From contig JAOAUN010000001.1 of the NCBI GenBank assembly GCA_030157545.1, forward strand, positions 62,001-126,000: 64,000 nt of DNA, given 5' to 3'. The position numbers and the translations under genes were made by a program. Origin of the DNA: Burkholderiaceae bacterium. Lineage in GTDB: Bacteria; Pseudomonadota; Gammaproteobacteria; Burkholderiales; Burkholderiaceae_D. Under the pieces are notes generated by a model that ran no database searches, was not told where the DNA came from, and saw nothing but the letters and a program-made list of their open reading frames with translations. This document shows positions 50,978 through 58,961 of this stretch, in pieces. The number at the start of each line of letters is the position of its first letter. Within the stretch, counting starts at the first letter, position 1.

Positions 50978-52615
50978 TCACCATTCTTGCAATAGCTTGC
51001 CGGCGACCTGCTCCGACAAAACGAGTATCAGCTTCAAACGCGCCCGCGTCATGCCGACAAACAGCTTGCGGAAATTTTTTTCATCCAGCGTTTCAAAATC
51101 AATCTCGGTAAAAATGACGGCCGGTGCGGATTGCCCCTTGAAACGATAAACAGATTCAGTCAGCAATTCGCCATCCCGAAAGACCGGATTACCGAATAAA
51201 TCATAGCTGCCATCGAAAGATTTCAGGCTATGGTTACCTAGCGCATCCAGATTCAGCAAGCTGGAATTTTCCCTGCCACGAAAACTGATCAAGGCAATAT
51301 CGTTGCGCGCAAAGCCAGCGCCGAGGCACCGCGTAATAGCCTGCTTGGTCTGTAAAAAAAGCTGGGCACTGTCACCTGCCGGAAAAGACAACACATCAAT
51401 ATCGGCACCTGCGAACGGACTGGCAGCGTCAACCTGATGGCCGGCCGGTGCCAGCGACGCCAGCAATTCCACAATTTGCCGCGGGCTGCGATAGTTGGCA
51501 GCCGAGCGCAATGTCACCCAGCCCGGCAGCGCGACAGGTTCGCGGCCATACAGATTCTGCATCGGATCTTCGAGCCAGATTGCGCGACCCTGCGGCTTCA
51601 ACAGGCGCAGCAAAGTATCACGCCATGCCTCTGAAAAGTCCTGCCCCTCGTCGACGATGAGCACATCGAATAGCCATTCAGTCGGTAAGGCACTTTCAGC
51701 CAGATTGAGTTCGAGTTTTTTCCAGATGCCGGCATCGCGATAGTCGGGGCTCTCGCCACGTTCGCGCGCGAAGCTGTCGCACAGTTGATTAAAACTGGCG
51801 ACCCTGCCGCCACCAGGCACCAGCCTGTTTACATGATCGGCGAGGGGGCGGTTATACGACACATATAAGGGCTTTTTTCCGGCAGCCAGTGCTGCAGCAT
51901 ATTCAGCCAGTGCGAGCTGCGTCTTGCCGCTACCGGCCGTACCGATGACGCGCAGACGGAATGGCGAAAATTCCAGTTGCCTGGCCCAGCTCGCCAGGCC
52001 ACCCGAGAGCCGCGTAACCAAAGCTGTTGCCTGCCCGATCATCGCGCTCGGGTCTGGTAGCAACTGCAGGACATCACCAAAAAATTTCAGTACCCGCTCG
52101 CGCTGCGCGCTGGCCTGTGTAACCGGCAGTATCTGCTGTATCAGCGCCGGCAGTTTGTCCTTGGTGCGGGCATCGACAATACGCGCGGCATCAATGCCGG
52201 CAATTTCTACACGCTTGATCTGATAGTCGGGACAGTAGAGCAAATAATCAATCGACAAGGCCTCGCCATCCTTGCCGAAACGCTGCAACAGCGCCGCGAT
52301 CGTGCGCATGATCTGATTACGTACCAGCTTGGGTTTGTCCATGCCCGGATATTTCTTGGCCAGTCCTTCATCGGTTTCGGTCAGGAAGCCGGACTTTTGC
52401 TCGATTAATAAAATGCGACCGCTGGGCGCGACGATGATGAAATCGACCTCGCCGTAGGCAGAAAAACCTCTTTCGACATTGGTCCAGTGGACACCATGAA
52501 ATACCGTATAGGCATCCGGCAGGGCAGAGGCCAGTAGCGCCAGGGTTTCAATTTCGCGTTGTGCCGCGCCAGTAACGGCCAGCTCGCGCCAGCCTGCAGG
52601 ATCAACTTGCGCCAT
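50978..52615 (-). CDS. NERD nuclease domain-UvrD-like helicase fusion
   Basis: A 545-residue protein. The N-terminal NERD domain (about 15-130) has the nuclease residues Asp58 in EVDFII, then Glu72 and Lys74 in LLIEQKSG. A helicase superfamily 1 core follows with Walker A GTAGSGKTQLA (about 227), Walker B LIVDEGQDF (about 325), a Q-motif-like loop ANYRSPRQI, and a C-terminal motif VFVGMTRARLKLILVLSE. NERD-helicase proteins may process DNA ends and are found in some plasmid- and defence-related loci. It stands alone between membrane-protein genes and rmuC. Confidence 0.85.
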   Translation of the reverse strand: MAQVDPAGWRELAVTGAAQREIETLALLASALPDAYTVFHGVHWTNVERGFSAYGEVDFIIVAPSGRILLIEQKSGFLTETDEGLAKKYPGMDKPKLVRNQIMRTIAALLQRFGKDGEALSIDYLLYCPDYQIKRVEIAGIDAARIVDARTKDKLPALIQQILPVTQASAQRERVLKFFGDVLQLLPDPSAMIGQATALVTRLSGGLASWARQLEFSPFRLRVIGTAGSGKTQLALAEYAAALAAGKKPLYVSYNRPLADHVNRLVPGGGRVASFNQLCDSFARERGESPDYRDAGIWKKLELNLAESALPTEWLFDVLIVDEGQDFSEAWRDTLLRLLKPQGRAIWLEDPMQNLYGREPVALPGWVTLRSAANYRSPRQIVELLASLAPAGHQVDAASPFAGADIDVLSFPAGDSAQLFLQTKQAITRCLGAGFARNDIALISFRGRENSSLLNLDALGNHSLKSFDGSYDLFGNPVFRDGELLTESVYRFKGQSAPAVIFTEIDFETLDEKNFRKLFVGMTRARLKLILVLSEQVAGKLLQEW

Positions 52616-52752
52616 AGTCTGGGGAGTGAGTAAAAGTTACCTCTATTGTAGCTAAGCTGATGCGGGTGCCAAAAATGAAAGAGATGCGCACATCGTGCTG
52701 AGCGCTGCGTCATAGCTGCTAAACTTCTCTGCGTCAAAAACCGGAGAACAAC

Positions 52753-54138
52753 ATGAACGGCATTTTTCTTGCAATCGTCGCGCTGGTTATCGGCGCCGGA
52801 CTGGGCGCAGCGATTGCATGGCTGCTTGCCAAAAGCCGGCATGGCGTTGAACTGGCCACCTCGCATGAACGTTTGCGTTCGCTGGAACAAGCCAACCAGA
52901 CATTGCGCGCCGATCACGCGGCAGGCAGCCATGATGCGCACGCATTGCAAAACCAGCTGACCATTCTTGACCGTGAACTTGCCACCGTCAGTACCCGGCT
53001 CGAAGAGGAGCGCAAGCAGTCGGCGGAAAAACTCGTATTGCTGCGCGAGATGAGCGAGACCAGTAAAAAGGCACTGACTGAAGAATTCCAGAATCTCGCC
53101 AACAGCATCCTTGAAGACAAGACGCGCCGCTTTACCGAACAAAATCAGGAAAACCTCGGGCAGTTGCTCAATCCGTTCAAGGAAAGGCTGAACGAATTCA
53201 AGTCCAAGGTTGAAGAGATCCATTATCACGACACGCAGCAGCAGGCTGCGATGAAAGTGGAGCTCACGCAGTTGAAAGAACTGAACCGCCAGATGACGGA
53301 AGAGGCGCATGACCTCGCGACCGCCCTCAAAGGCCAGGCGAAGAAGCAGGGTAACTGGGGGGAACTGGTGCTCGACAACGTGCTGGCGCGTTCGGGTCTG
53401 CAGCTTGGTAAAGATTACAGGCGCGAAGTCAGCTTCAATACCGAAGAAGGCAAGCAGCGGCCCGATGTGATCGTTTATCTGCCGCAGAACAAGCACCTGA
53501 TCGTTGACGCCAAAGTCTCGCTCAATGCCTACACGCGCTATGTCAATGCGGAAGATGACTTAGCGCGCACGCTGGCCATCAAGGAGCATGTGGCAGCGAT
53601 AGGTGCACGTATTACCGAGCTGGCAGACCGCCGTTATTTTGAACTCGGCGAAATCAATTCGCCGGAGATGGTCTTCATGTTCATCCCTATCGAATCCGCT
53701 TTTGTGGAAGCCTTGCGCGCCGATGAAAATCTGTTCCAGCAAGCGCTAGAGCAAAACGTACTGGTCGCTACGCCGACCACACTACTGACGAGCCTCAATA
53801 TCGTGCGCCAGTTGTGGCGTTTCGAAAACCAGAACGCGCACAGTGCCGAGCTGGCTGAAAGCGCCAGTCAGCTGTATCAGAAACTGGCCGGATTTATAAG
53901 CTCGATGGAAGAACTGGGCCGCAAGCTCGACTCCGCCAAAACCAGTTTCAATACCGCCTTCGGTCAGCTCTACAGTGGCCGCGGCAACCTGATCAAACGC
54001 GCCAAAGACTTCGAGCGGCTGGGCGTGTCGGTGCAAAAAGCACTGCCGCAGAGCCTGGTCGAAAAGGCCGATCTGGAGCTCGACTTCATTTCGTTATCTT
54101 CCGATGAAGAAACGAGTCCGCCTGACCACACTGCATGA
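52753..54138 (+). CDS. rmuC: DNA recombination protein RmuC
   Basis: A 461-residue protein that limits DNA inversions in E. coli. It has an N-terminal membrane helix (IVALVIGAGLGAAIAWLL), a long coiled coil (about 30-150; RLRSLEQANQTLRADHA, LTEEFQNLANSILEDKTRRF) and a C-terminal RmuC nuclease-like domain (GNWGELVLDNVLARSGL, PDVIVYLPQNKHLIVDAKVSLNAY, about 215-275). The PD-(D/E)XK residues are in DVIV and VDAKVS. The ATG at 52753 has a GGAGAAC site. It is divergent from the NERD-helicase gene by 138 bp. Confidence 0.95.
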   Translation: MNGIFLAIVALVIGAGLGAAIAWLLAKSRHGVELATSHERLRSLEQANQTLRADHAAGSHDAHALQNQLTILDRELATVSTRLEEERKQSAEKLVLLREMSETSKKALTEEFQNLANSILEDKTRRFTEQNQENLGQLLNPFKERLNEFKSKVEEIHYHDTQQQAAMKVELTQLKELNRQMTEEAHDLATALKGQAKKQGNWGELVLDNVLARSGLQLGKDYRREVSFNTEEGKQRPDVIVYLPQNKHLIVDAKVSLNAYTRYVNAEDDLARTLAIKEHVAAIGARITELADRRYFELGEINSPEMVFMFIPIESAFVEALRADENLFQQALEQNVLVATPTTLLTSLNIVRQLWRFENQNAHSAELAESASQLYQKLAGFISSMEELGRKLDSAKTSFNTAFGQLYSGRGNLIKRAKDFERLGVSVQKALPQSLVEKADLELDFISLSSDEETSPPDHTA

Positions 54139-54171
54139 TGCATTCGTAGTACATCAAGGCCGAATTATATT

Positions 54172-54210
54172 TTCAGACTGATAATAGAATTAAATCGTTA
54201 TCAGTCTGAA
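54172..54210 (+). repeat. 13-bp perfect inverted repeat next to the ribosome site
   Basis: ttcagactgataa (54172-54184) and ttatcagtctgaa (54198-54210) are perfect inverted copies with a 13-nt loop. The right arm abuts the GGAGG ribosome site (54211-54215) of the following gene. It could be an operator for a dimeric repressor, or an RNA hairpin that ends rmuC transcription or affects translation. Confidence 0.7.
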
Positions 54211-54220
54211 GGAGGTTCGG

Positions 54221-54842
54221 ATGCGTTTGTCTTCTTCACGGGCTGTGCGCCTGAAGTCACACCTCTGTCAACTGCTCCTCCTGTTGGTATTCCCCCTGAT
54301 GGCAAATGCCCATTCGCTGAGCCTTGAAGAATGCAGCGAAGGCTCGGACTACATACGCAACGCGGCTTTATCACGCGATGGCGGCATGTCCGAAGCGAAA
54401 TTCTTTGAAGTGTTTGATCACGACCTCGTGCTGTTGATGGCCATCCCGCCTTCATTGCGCTGGTTTGTGCAGGACGACGACGACGCCGAATTCCTGCGCG
54501 CTGCTTTATTGGATGTCTATCAAAACCCCAAGCTGCCGCAACAGCATGCAGAAAATTTTGCTGTGGCTTGTTCAGCGCGGACGGATGAGCGCGAATTGAA
54601 CGGCACGGTCCGGATTTAAAACGCTATTTCGGGATCTTGGCATTGGTGAAGCAAGGTTCGTCAGCGTCTTCGACAAGGACGTGCAGGCGTCACAAGCGAC
54701 ACCGCCAGAGCAGCGCTGGTTCATGCAGGATGAGGAGGACAGGGCGTTTCTGCGCGCTGCCGTAGTCAATGTGTTTCAGCAGCCACGGGCGGCGGATGAA
54801 CATGCGTCGGCGTTTTATCTGGCTTGCGATGTTCGTGGTTAA
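54221..54842 (+). pseudogene. Secreted two-repeat protein interrupted by a 1-base frameshift
   Basis: The first frame (54221-54619, 132 codons) has a signal peptide ending LMANA and one repeat unit: SRDGGMSEAKFFEVFD, PPSLRWFVQDDDDAEFLRAAL, HAENFAVAC. A second frame, shifted by +1 and open from 54600 to a TAA at 54842, encodes a clear second copy: FRDLGIGEARFVSVFD, PPEQRWFMQDEEDRAFLRAAV, HASAFYLAC. Removing one T from ATTTAAAA (54614-54621) would join both into a single frame of about 206 codons. The family is unknown. It is either a recent frameshift, a sequencing error or, less likely, programmed slippage. Confidence 0.75.
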
Positions 54843-54861
54843 TCCGAAGTGTCCAGCAGGC

Positions 54862-56082
54862 TTAAAGCAGTGCCGGAATCTGTTTGAATCCCCGAAATCG
54901 TACGCGTCCGCTACGTACCGGATTTCCCTTCAGTTTGAAATCCGGAAAGCGGGCAATAAAGCGGCCGATAGCAATTTGTCCTTCAAGCCTTGCCAGGCTC
55001 ATCCCTGCGCAAACATGCGTGCCACTGCCAAAGGCAAGATGCCGGTTGGGTGAGCGGCAGATATCGAATCGCTCCGGATCATCAAAGTGCGCAGGATCGC
55101 GATTGGCGGCGCCGATGCAAAGCGTGATCTGGGTTTGCGATGGCAAGCTGATGCCGCCAATGGTCACGTTTTCAGTCGTGATCCGGTTACCCAGTTGATT
55201 CGAACTTTCATAGCGCAGGATTTCTTCTACAGCAGTCTTGATCAGTTCAGGCTGACTGGCTAGAAGAGCCTTTTGATCCGGATGATCGTGCAAGGCCACC
55301 AGACCATTGCCGATCAGGTTTGTCGTAGTCTCATGTCCTGCATTAAGCAGGAAAATACAATTGTGCAGCAGTTCTTTGGGTGACAGGCGCTCGCCATCTG
55401 CTTCCCCCTGTATCAGGCGCGTTAATACATCCAGATCGGGATTGCCGGGTGCGGCGCGTCGGTGTGCAATCAAGGTTTCCAGATACTTGATGAAGTCGGC
55501 AACGGCTTGATTGCCACGTTCAAACACGGCAGGGCTGACCACCGGTTCCAATGCACCCAGAATAGCCAGTGACCAGTCGCGCAGCGGTGCACGCTCATTA
55601 ACTGGCACATCAAGCAAATTGCCAATGACTTCGATCGGGATGGCAGAAGCAAAGTCGTCGATCAGATCAACGGAGCCAGTCGCTGCCATGCGGTCAAGCA
55701 GCGTATCAACCAGCGATATCAATCCGTCTTCCATGCCGGCGATTGCACGTGGCGTCAATGCGCCGGAAATCAGTTTGCGCACACGCGTATGCAGCGGCGG
55801 ATCGGAGAACACCAGACTGGTGGTGTGATGTTCAAAGAGCAGTGAATCGCCAAACTTGGGCTTGAATTCCAGTTTTTTGTCCGAGCTGAAGCTTTTTGGA
55901 TTTTTGTAGACAGCAATCAGGTCGTCGTAACGGGTCAGGAAGACGCTGCCGTTTGGCATGCGCTTGACGGGTTCATGTTCGCGCAAGGCGAGGTAAGTGG
56001 AGAAGGGGTCGGCGTAGAAATCGCTGGGCAGATTCAGTAAGTCGAAATTGGCGGCGAGCAAGCGAGAGATTGGGCGGGGCAT
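54862..56082 (-). CDS. Cytochrome P450
   Basis: A 406-residue bacterial P450. The I-helix has LLNAGHETTTNLIGN (about 244-258), the K-helix EEILRYE (ExxR), the beta bulge and meander follow, and the haem loop is LAFGSGTHVCAGMSLARLEGQ with the Cys ligand near residue 357. The B-helix region FSDPPLHTRVRKLISGAL is typical of CYP107/CYP109-like biosynthetic or fatty-acid hydroxylases. No ferredoxin or reductase is adjacent. It lies downstream of the TonB receptor gene after a strong terminator. Confidence 0.92.
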   Translation of the reverse strand: MPRPISRLLAANFDLLNLPSDFYADPFSTYLALREHEPVKRMPNGSVFLTRYDDLIAVYKNPKSFSSDKKLEFKPKFGDSLLFEHHTTSLVFSDPPLHTRVRKLISGALTPRAIAGMEDGLISLVDTLLDRMAATGSVDLIDDFASAIPIEVIGNLLDVPVNERAPLRDWSLAILGALEPVVSPAVFERGNQAVADFIKYLETLIAHRRAAPGNPDLDVLTRLIQGEADGERLSPKELLHNCIFLLNAGHETTTNLIGNGLVALHDHPDQKALLASQPELIKTAVEEILRYESSNQLGNRITTENVTIGGISLPSQTQITLCIGAANRDPAHFDDPERFDICRSPNRHLAFGSGTHVCAGMSLARLEGQIAIGRFIARFPDFKLKGNPVRSGRVRFRGFKQIPALL

Positions 56083-56224
56083 GTCGGATTGTTTTTGTGG
56101 TTTTGCGGAGTATAGCCTTGAGAGGGGGTATAAGTTGATATTTTAAAAATACGTTAGCTAATTTGCTTATTCGCCTTTAACTAGTAAGTCGAGATTGAAT
56201 CTTTACAGCCATTTTCATTAAAAA

Positions 56225-56253
56225 AAAAGCCCGCATTCAAAATGCGGGCTTTT
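56225..56253 (-). terminator. Rho-independent terminator of the TonB receptor gene
   Basis: aaaagcccgcatt-caa-aatgcgggctttt is a perfect 13-bp stem flanked by A- and T-runs, 16 bp after the stop of the receptor gene (minus strand). It may act on both strands, since the P450 gene reads away from it. Confidence 0.92.
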
Positions 56254-56268
56254 CGTTGTTAGTAATGA

Positions 56269-58332
56269 TCAGAATATGTATTTAGCTTTTACGCCAGCGA
56301 TCCAATTACGACCTGCTGCTGGTTCATAAAAACGACTATTTGTATCGTTGACACGTACTGAACCAATGTATTTTTCATCGAGAATATTCTCAATCCGCGC
56401 GTACTCCGTTATCTCCCAGTTTTTTACATATTGCTTAAGACTTGCACGAATATTTACAACGGTGTACGAGTTAACTGAGGCTGCGTTGGTATCGTTCGTG
56501 AAGACTTTGCTGTTGTAACGACCCTCAAGAGCTGTCTGGAAGTTCAAAGGTTGATACTTCCAAGCCGCCTCTGCATACAGCTGTGAGCGGTAAGTGCCCG
56601 GGATTTGATTGCCAGCCGCAACGCTGTTTGTACCGCTTGTAAATGGTGTATCGAAGCTTGCATTCAACAATGTATAGGCACCGTAAACAGAGAAATTGTT
56701 GGTCAACTTCGACTCTGCAGAAATTTCTGCGCCGTTACGCTTAGTTTTTCCTGCGTTTTTGTAGGTTGTGTACGTGTCACTCGAATTAATGACAATCTCA
56801 TTTTCCGTAGTGATATTGAATACTGCTAAGTTGACTCTGGTGCTGTCAGATACCATCCACTTAGTTCCAACTTCGATATTAGTACTTGTGCTTGGCTTAA
56901 GAGCTAGGTTTGGTGCGGTCGGGTTTGTCGCGTCGTTAAAAGAAATCTCCACCATTGTCGGAGTTTCAAATCCTTTACCAATATTGGCGTAGAAATTTAG
57001 TGCGGGAGAAGCTTTAAATACGATACCTGCGACAGGAATGGTTTTGCTGAATTCCAGGTTTCCGCTTCCGGAGCCAAGATTATCGGCAATTTTCATACTG
57101 AGGTTTGTATGGCGAATACCGCCGTGTAGATCCCAACGCTCTGCGAATGACCACATTCCCTGCGCAAACTGATCCAGATTGGTGGTATTTTGTGTTTGGT
57201 CAGCACGCACTGTCCCTGCTTGAATGACGCCATTAATCGCAGACTGATCTCGCCGAGCGTCTTCCATCGTTCCGAAGTTGAGACCATACGTTAATGTATA
57301 AGGTTTTGAAATCAACATACCTTTGTTGGTAACTCTCGCCTCTGCGCCATAGAAGTCTCGTTCAATACTGCTTGCCCGACCGTTGTATCCGCCATAAGTA
57401 CCGGAAAACAAATATTGCAAATTGCTGCGCTGACCAGCATAGGTAATCAGATTCAGCATGTTGTTGGCATTTAAAACTTTTTCGAGATTGAAACCAACTT
57501 GTGTGTTACTGCGCAGTACACGTGCATTAGCCGTTACATTGTTTGGCGATGCCATGGCTGGGTTTGACGAAACGTTTGCGCTTGTAAGGCCACCCGGATC
57601 CTGCGCAAATTGATCAAACCAGTTTATCAAGGTGGTTAACTTGGTGTCTTCCGAAATATTCACACCTAGTTTAACGGTTGCTTGTTGCTTGTCGTTTTTG
57701 CTTTGTGCTCTGTAGCCGTCTGATGAGTAATCAGAATAGTTGAGCATGTATTCAACGCCCCCTTTGCTACCAGCTGCCTGAACCGATTCACGACGAGTGT
57801 TGAAACTGCCAGACATTACATCGGCGCTCAATTCGGGTGATTTCGGTGCCTTGCCGGTAAACATCTGGATCACACCGCCAGAAGAGTTACCGTACATTGC
57901 AGAGAATGGTCCGCGCATTACTTCTATGCTTTCAATGCTGCCAACATCGACGCTGCCTGGATTGCCAATACCATCGGGCATAGAAAGTGGAATACCATCG
58001 ACATAAATGCGGATGCCACGAACACCAAAGGCAGACCGTGCGCCAAAGCCGCGCGAGGAGATTTGCGGGTCTTGCGACATCTGGTTGCGGTACTGTGCCG
58101 TGATACCCGGCACACGAGCCAAACTCTCAGACAGCGTCATACGCAGCTGCCCGTCCTGAATATTTTCTTTCTCCACCTTGTCAATCGACATAGGCAAATC
58201 AAAGCTGTCTTGCTCAACGCGTGTTGCCGTCACCACCACCGGAGCCAGCAATTTGCCTTCTTCCGCCATGGCACCTGTCGATACGAAGCAGGCTGCCACC
58301 ATTACGGAAAGGGTTGTTTTCTTCATTATCAT
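56269..58332 (-). CDS. pqqU: TonB-dependent receptor, YncD/PqqU-like
   Basis: A 687-residue outer-membrane receptor. A signal peptide (MIMKKTTLSVMVAACFVSTGAMA) is followed by APVVVTATRVEQ (TonB box), a plug domain with SRGFGARSAFGVRGIRIYVDGIP, LSMPDGIGN and IEVMRGPFSAMYGNSSGGVIQ, and a 22-strand barrel ending in KAKYIF. The plug segments SRGFGAR-FGVRG-R-YVDGIP-MPDG are those of E. coli YncD, now PqqU, which imports the cofactor PQQ. The ATG at 58332 has a GTGGAG site. The adjacent pqqA gene agrees with a PQQ link. Confidence 0.85.
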   Translation of the reverse strand: MIMKKTTLSVMVAACFVSTGAMAEEGKLLAPVVVTATRVEQDSFDLPMSIDKVEKENIQDGQLRMTLSESLARVPGITAQYRNQMSQDPQISSRGFGARSAFGVRGIRIYVDGIPLSMPDGIGNPGSVDVGSIESIEVMRGPFSAMYGNSSGGVIQMFTGKAPKSPELSADVMSGSFNTRRESVQAAGSKGGVEYMLNYSDYSSDGYRAQSKNDKQQATVKLGVNISEDTKLTTLINWFDQFAQDPGGLTSANVSSNPAMASPNNVTANARVLRSNTQVGFNLEKVLNANNMLNLITYAGQRSNLQYLFSGTYGGYNGRASSIERDFYGAEARVTNKGMLISKPYTLTYGLNFGTMEDARRDQSAINGVIQAGTVRADQTQNTTNLDQFAQGMWSFAERWDLHGGIRHTNLSMKIADNLGSGSGNLEFSKTIPVAGIVFKASPALNFYANIGKGFETPTMVEISFNDATNPTAPNLALKPSTSTNIEVGTKWMVSDSTRVNLAVFNITTENEIVINSSDTYTTYKNAGKTKRNGAEISAESKLTNNFSVYGAYTLLNASFDTPFTSGTNSVAAGNQIPGTYRSQLYAEAAWKYQPLNFQTALEGRYNSKVFTNDTNAASVNSYTVVNIRASLKQYVKNWEITEYARIENILDEKYIGSVRVNDTNSRFYEPAAGRNWIAGVKAKYIF

Positions 58333-58525
58333 TTTTATATCTCCACCCAATTACTGGGCTAACCTTGTTCAAAAGGGGTGGATGCTACCTGAGCAACTAA
58401 AGTAAGCCCATCAGGAAAATCATTAATTGACTTGCTTTAGGGAACTAAAATGACAAATAAGTATCTGTTTTGCTCGATTCAAAGCAAACCGAAAAGAAAA
58501 TTAGTTAATTAGAAATAAACGGGCG

Positions 58526-58550
58526 AAAAAAAACGACCAATCAAGGTCGC
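58526..58550 (-). terminator. Terminator downstream of pqqA
   Basis: On the minus strand, cgacc-ttgatt-ggtcg is followed by a run of eight T residues. It lies about 70 bp after the pqqA stop and before the receptor gene, so the pqqA transcript may be mostly short. Confidence 0.8.
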
Positions 58551-58582
58551 ATTAAAAAATACCAAACGGAGAGGGGAAAAGA

Positions 58583-58609
58583 GGCAGCCAGTCTTGTGAC
58601 CAGGCTGCC
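58583..58609 (-). other. Hairpin just after the pqqA stop
   Basis: ggcagcctggtc-acaa-gactggctgcc (minus strand) pairs over 11 bp with one bulge, 11 bp past the pqqA stop, followed by a weak T-rich stretch. Hairpins in this position in other pqq operons keep pqqA mRNA more abundant than downstream genes. Confidence 0.6.
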
Positions 58610-58619
58610 GGGCCAATAA

Positions 58620-58694
58620 TTAACGATTGGCGATGTACATTGTGATTTCGAAGCCAAAACGCAGGTCGATTGCTGCAGGGGTTTGCCAGGTCAT
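58620..58694 (-). CDS. pqqA: PQQ precursor peptide PqqA
   Basis: The 24-residue peptide MTWQTPAAIDLRFGFEITMY plus IANR matches the PqqA pattern (W-x-x-P-x-x-x-DLR-x-GFE-x-TMY-x-ANR). Glu16 and Tyr20 are the residues that the radical-SAM enzyme PqqE crosslinks to build pyrroloquinoline quinone. A TGGAG ribosome site lies 7 nt before the ATG. Hairpin and terminator follow. The biosynthesis genes pqqB, C, D and E are not within the window, so this pqqA is unlinked. The receptor downstream is PqqU-like, and a two-component system is divergent. Confidence 0.93.
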   Translation of the reverse strand: MTWQTPAAIDLRFGFEITMYIANR

Positions 58695-58735
58695 AGTTAT
58701 CTCCAGAATTAGAAAGTAAATTTTTTAATATCGGC

Positions 58736-58757
58736 CTGAAAGGTTTTGGCCTTTCAG
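58736..58757 (-). promoter_or_regulatory. Inverted repeat in the pqqA leader
   Basis: ctgaaagg-ttttgg-cctttcag is an 8-bp perfect inverted repeat 42 bp upstream of pqqA. It may be an operator or leader hairpin that controls pqqA. The upstream gap to the kinase gene (58695-58961) otherwise shows no genes. Confidence 0.5.
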
Positions 58758-58961
58758 TGAGTTGAATCATGCGCCACCTCACATCTTCATGCATCTGGGT
58801 TTCGCGTAATCAAGCCTAATGATTTTCATGAACTTGTCCGGCGGCATTTGCCGGCGATTCTGGTTAGGATCGCAGCGCACGTGCCTGCTGCTATCATGCG
58901 CAGGAGCAGGACTGACACAAACGCCACCCTGTAAGTGCGTGCGACTGCCAAGCAATCATAA

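Noticed and set aside
52405..53496. Minus-strand frame of 363 codons spanning the NERD-helicase and rmuC starts
   Set aside because: It overlaps two real divergent genes and looks like antisense translation of the rmuC coiled coil.
58552..58794. 80-codon minus-strand frame covering the pqqA region
   Set aside because: It is in a different frame from pqqA and covers its hairpin and leader; PqqA is the conserved product.
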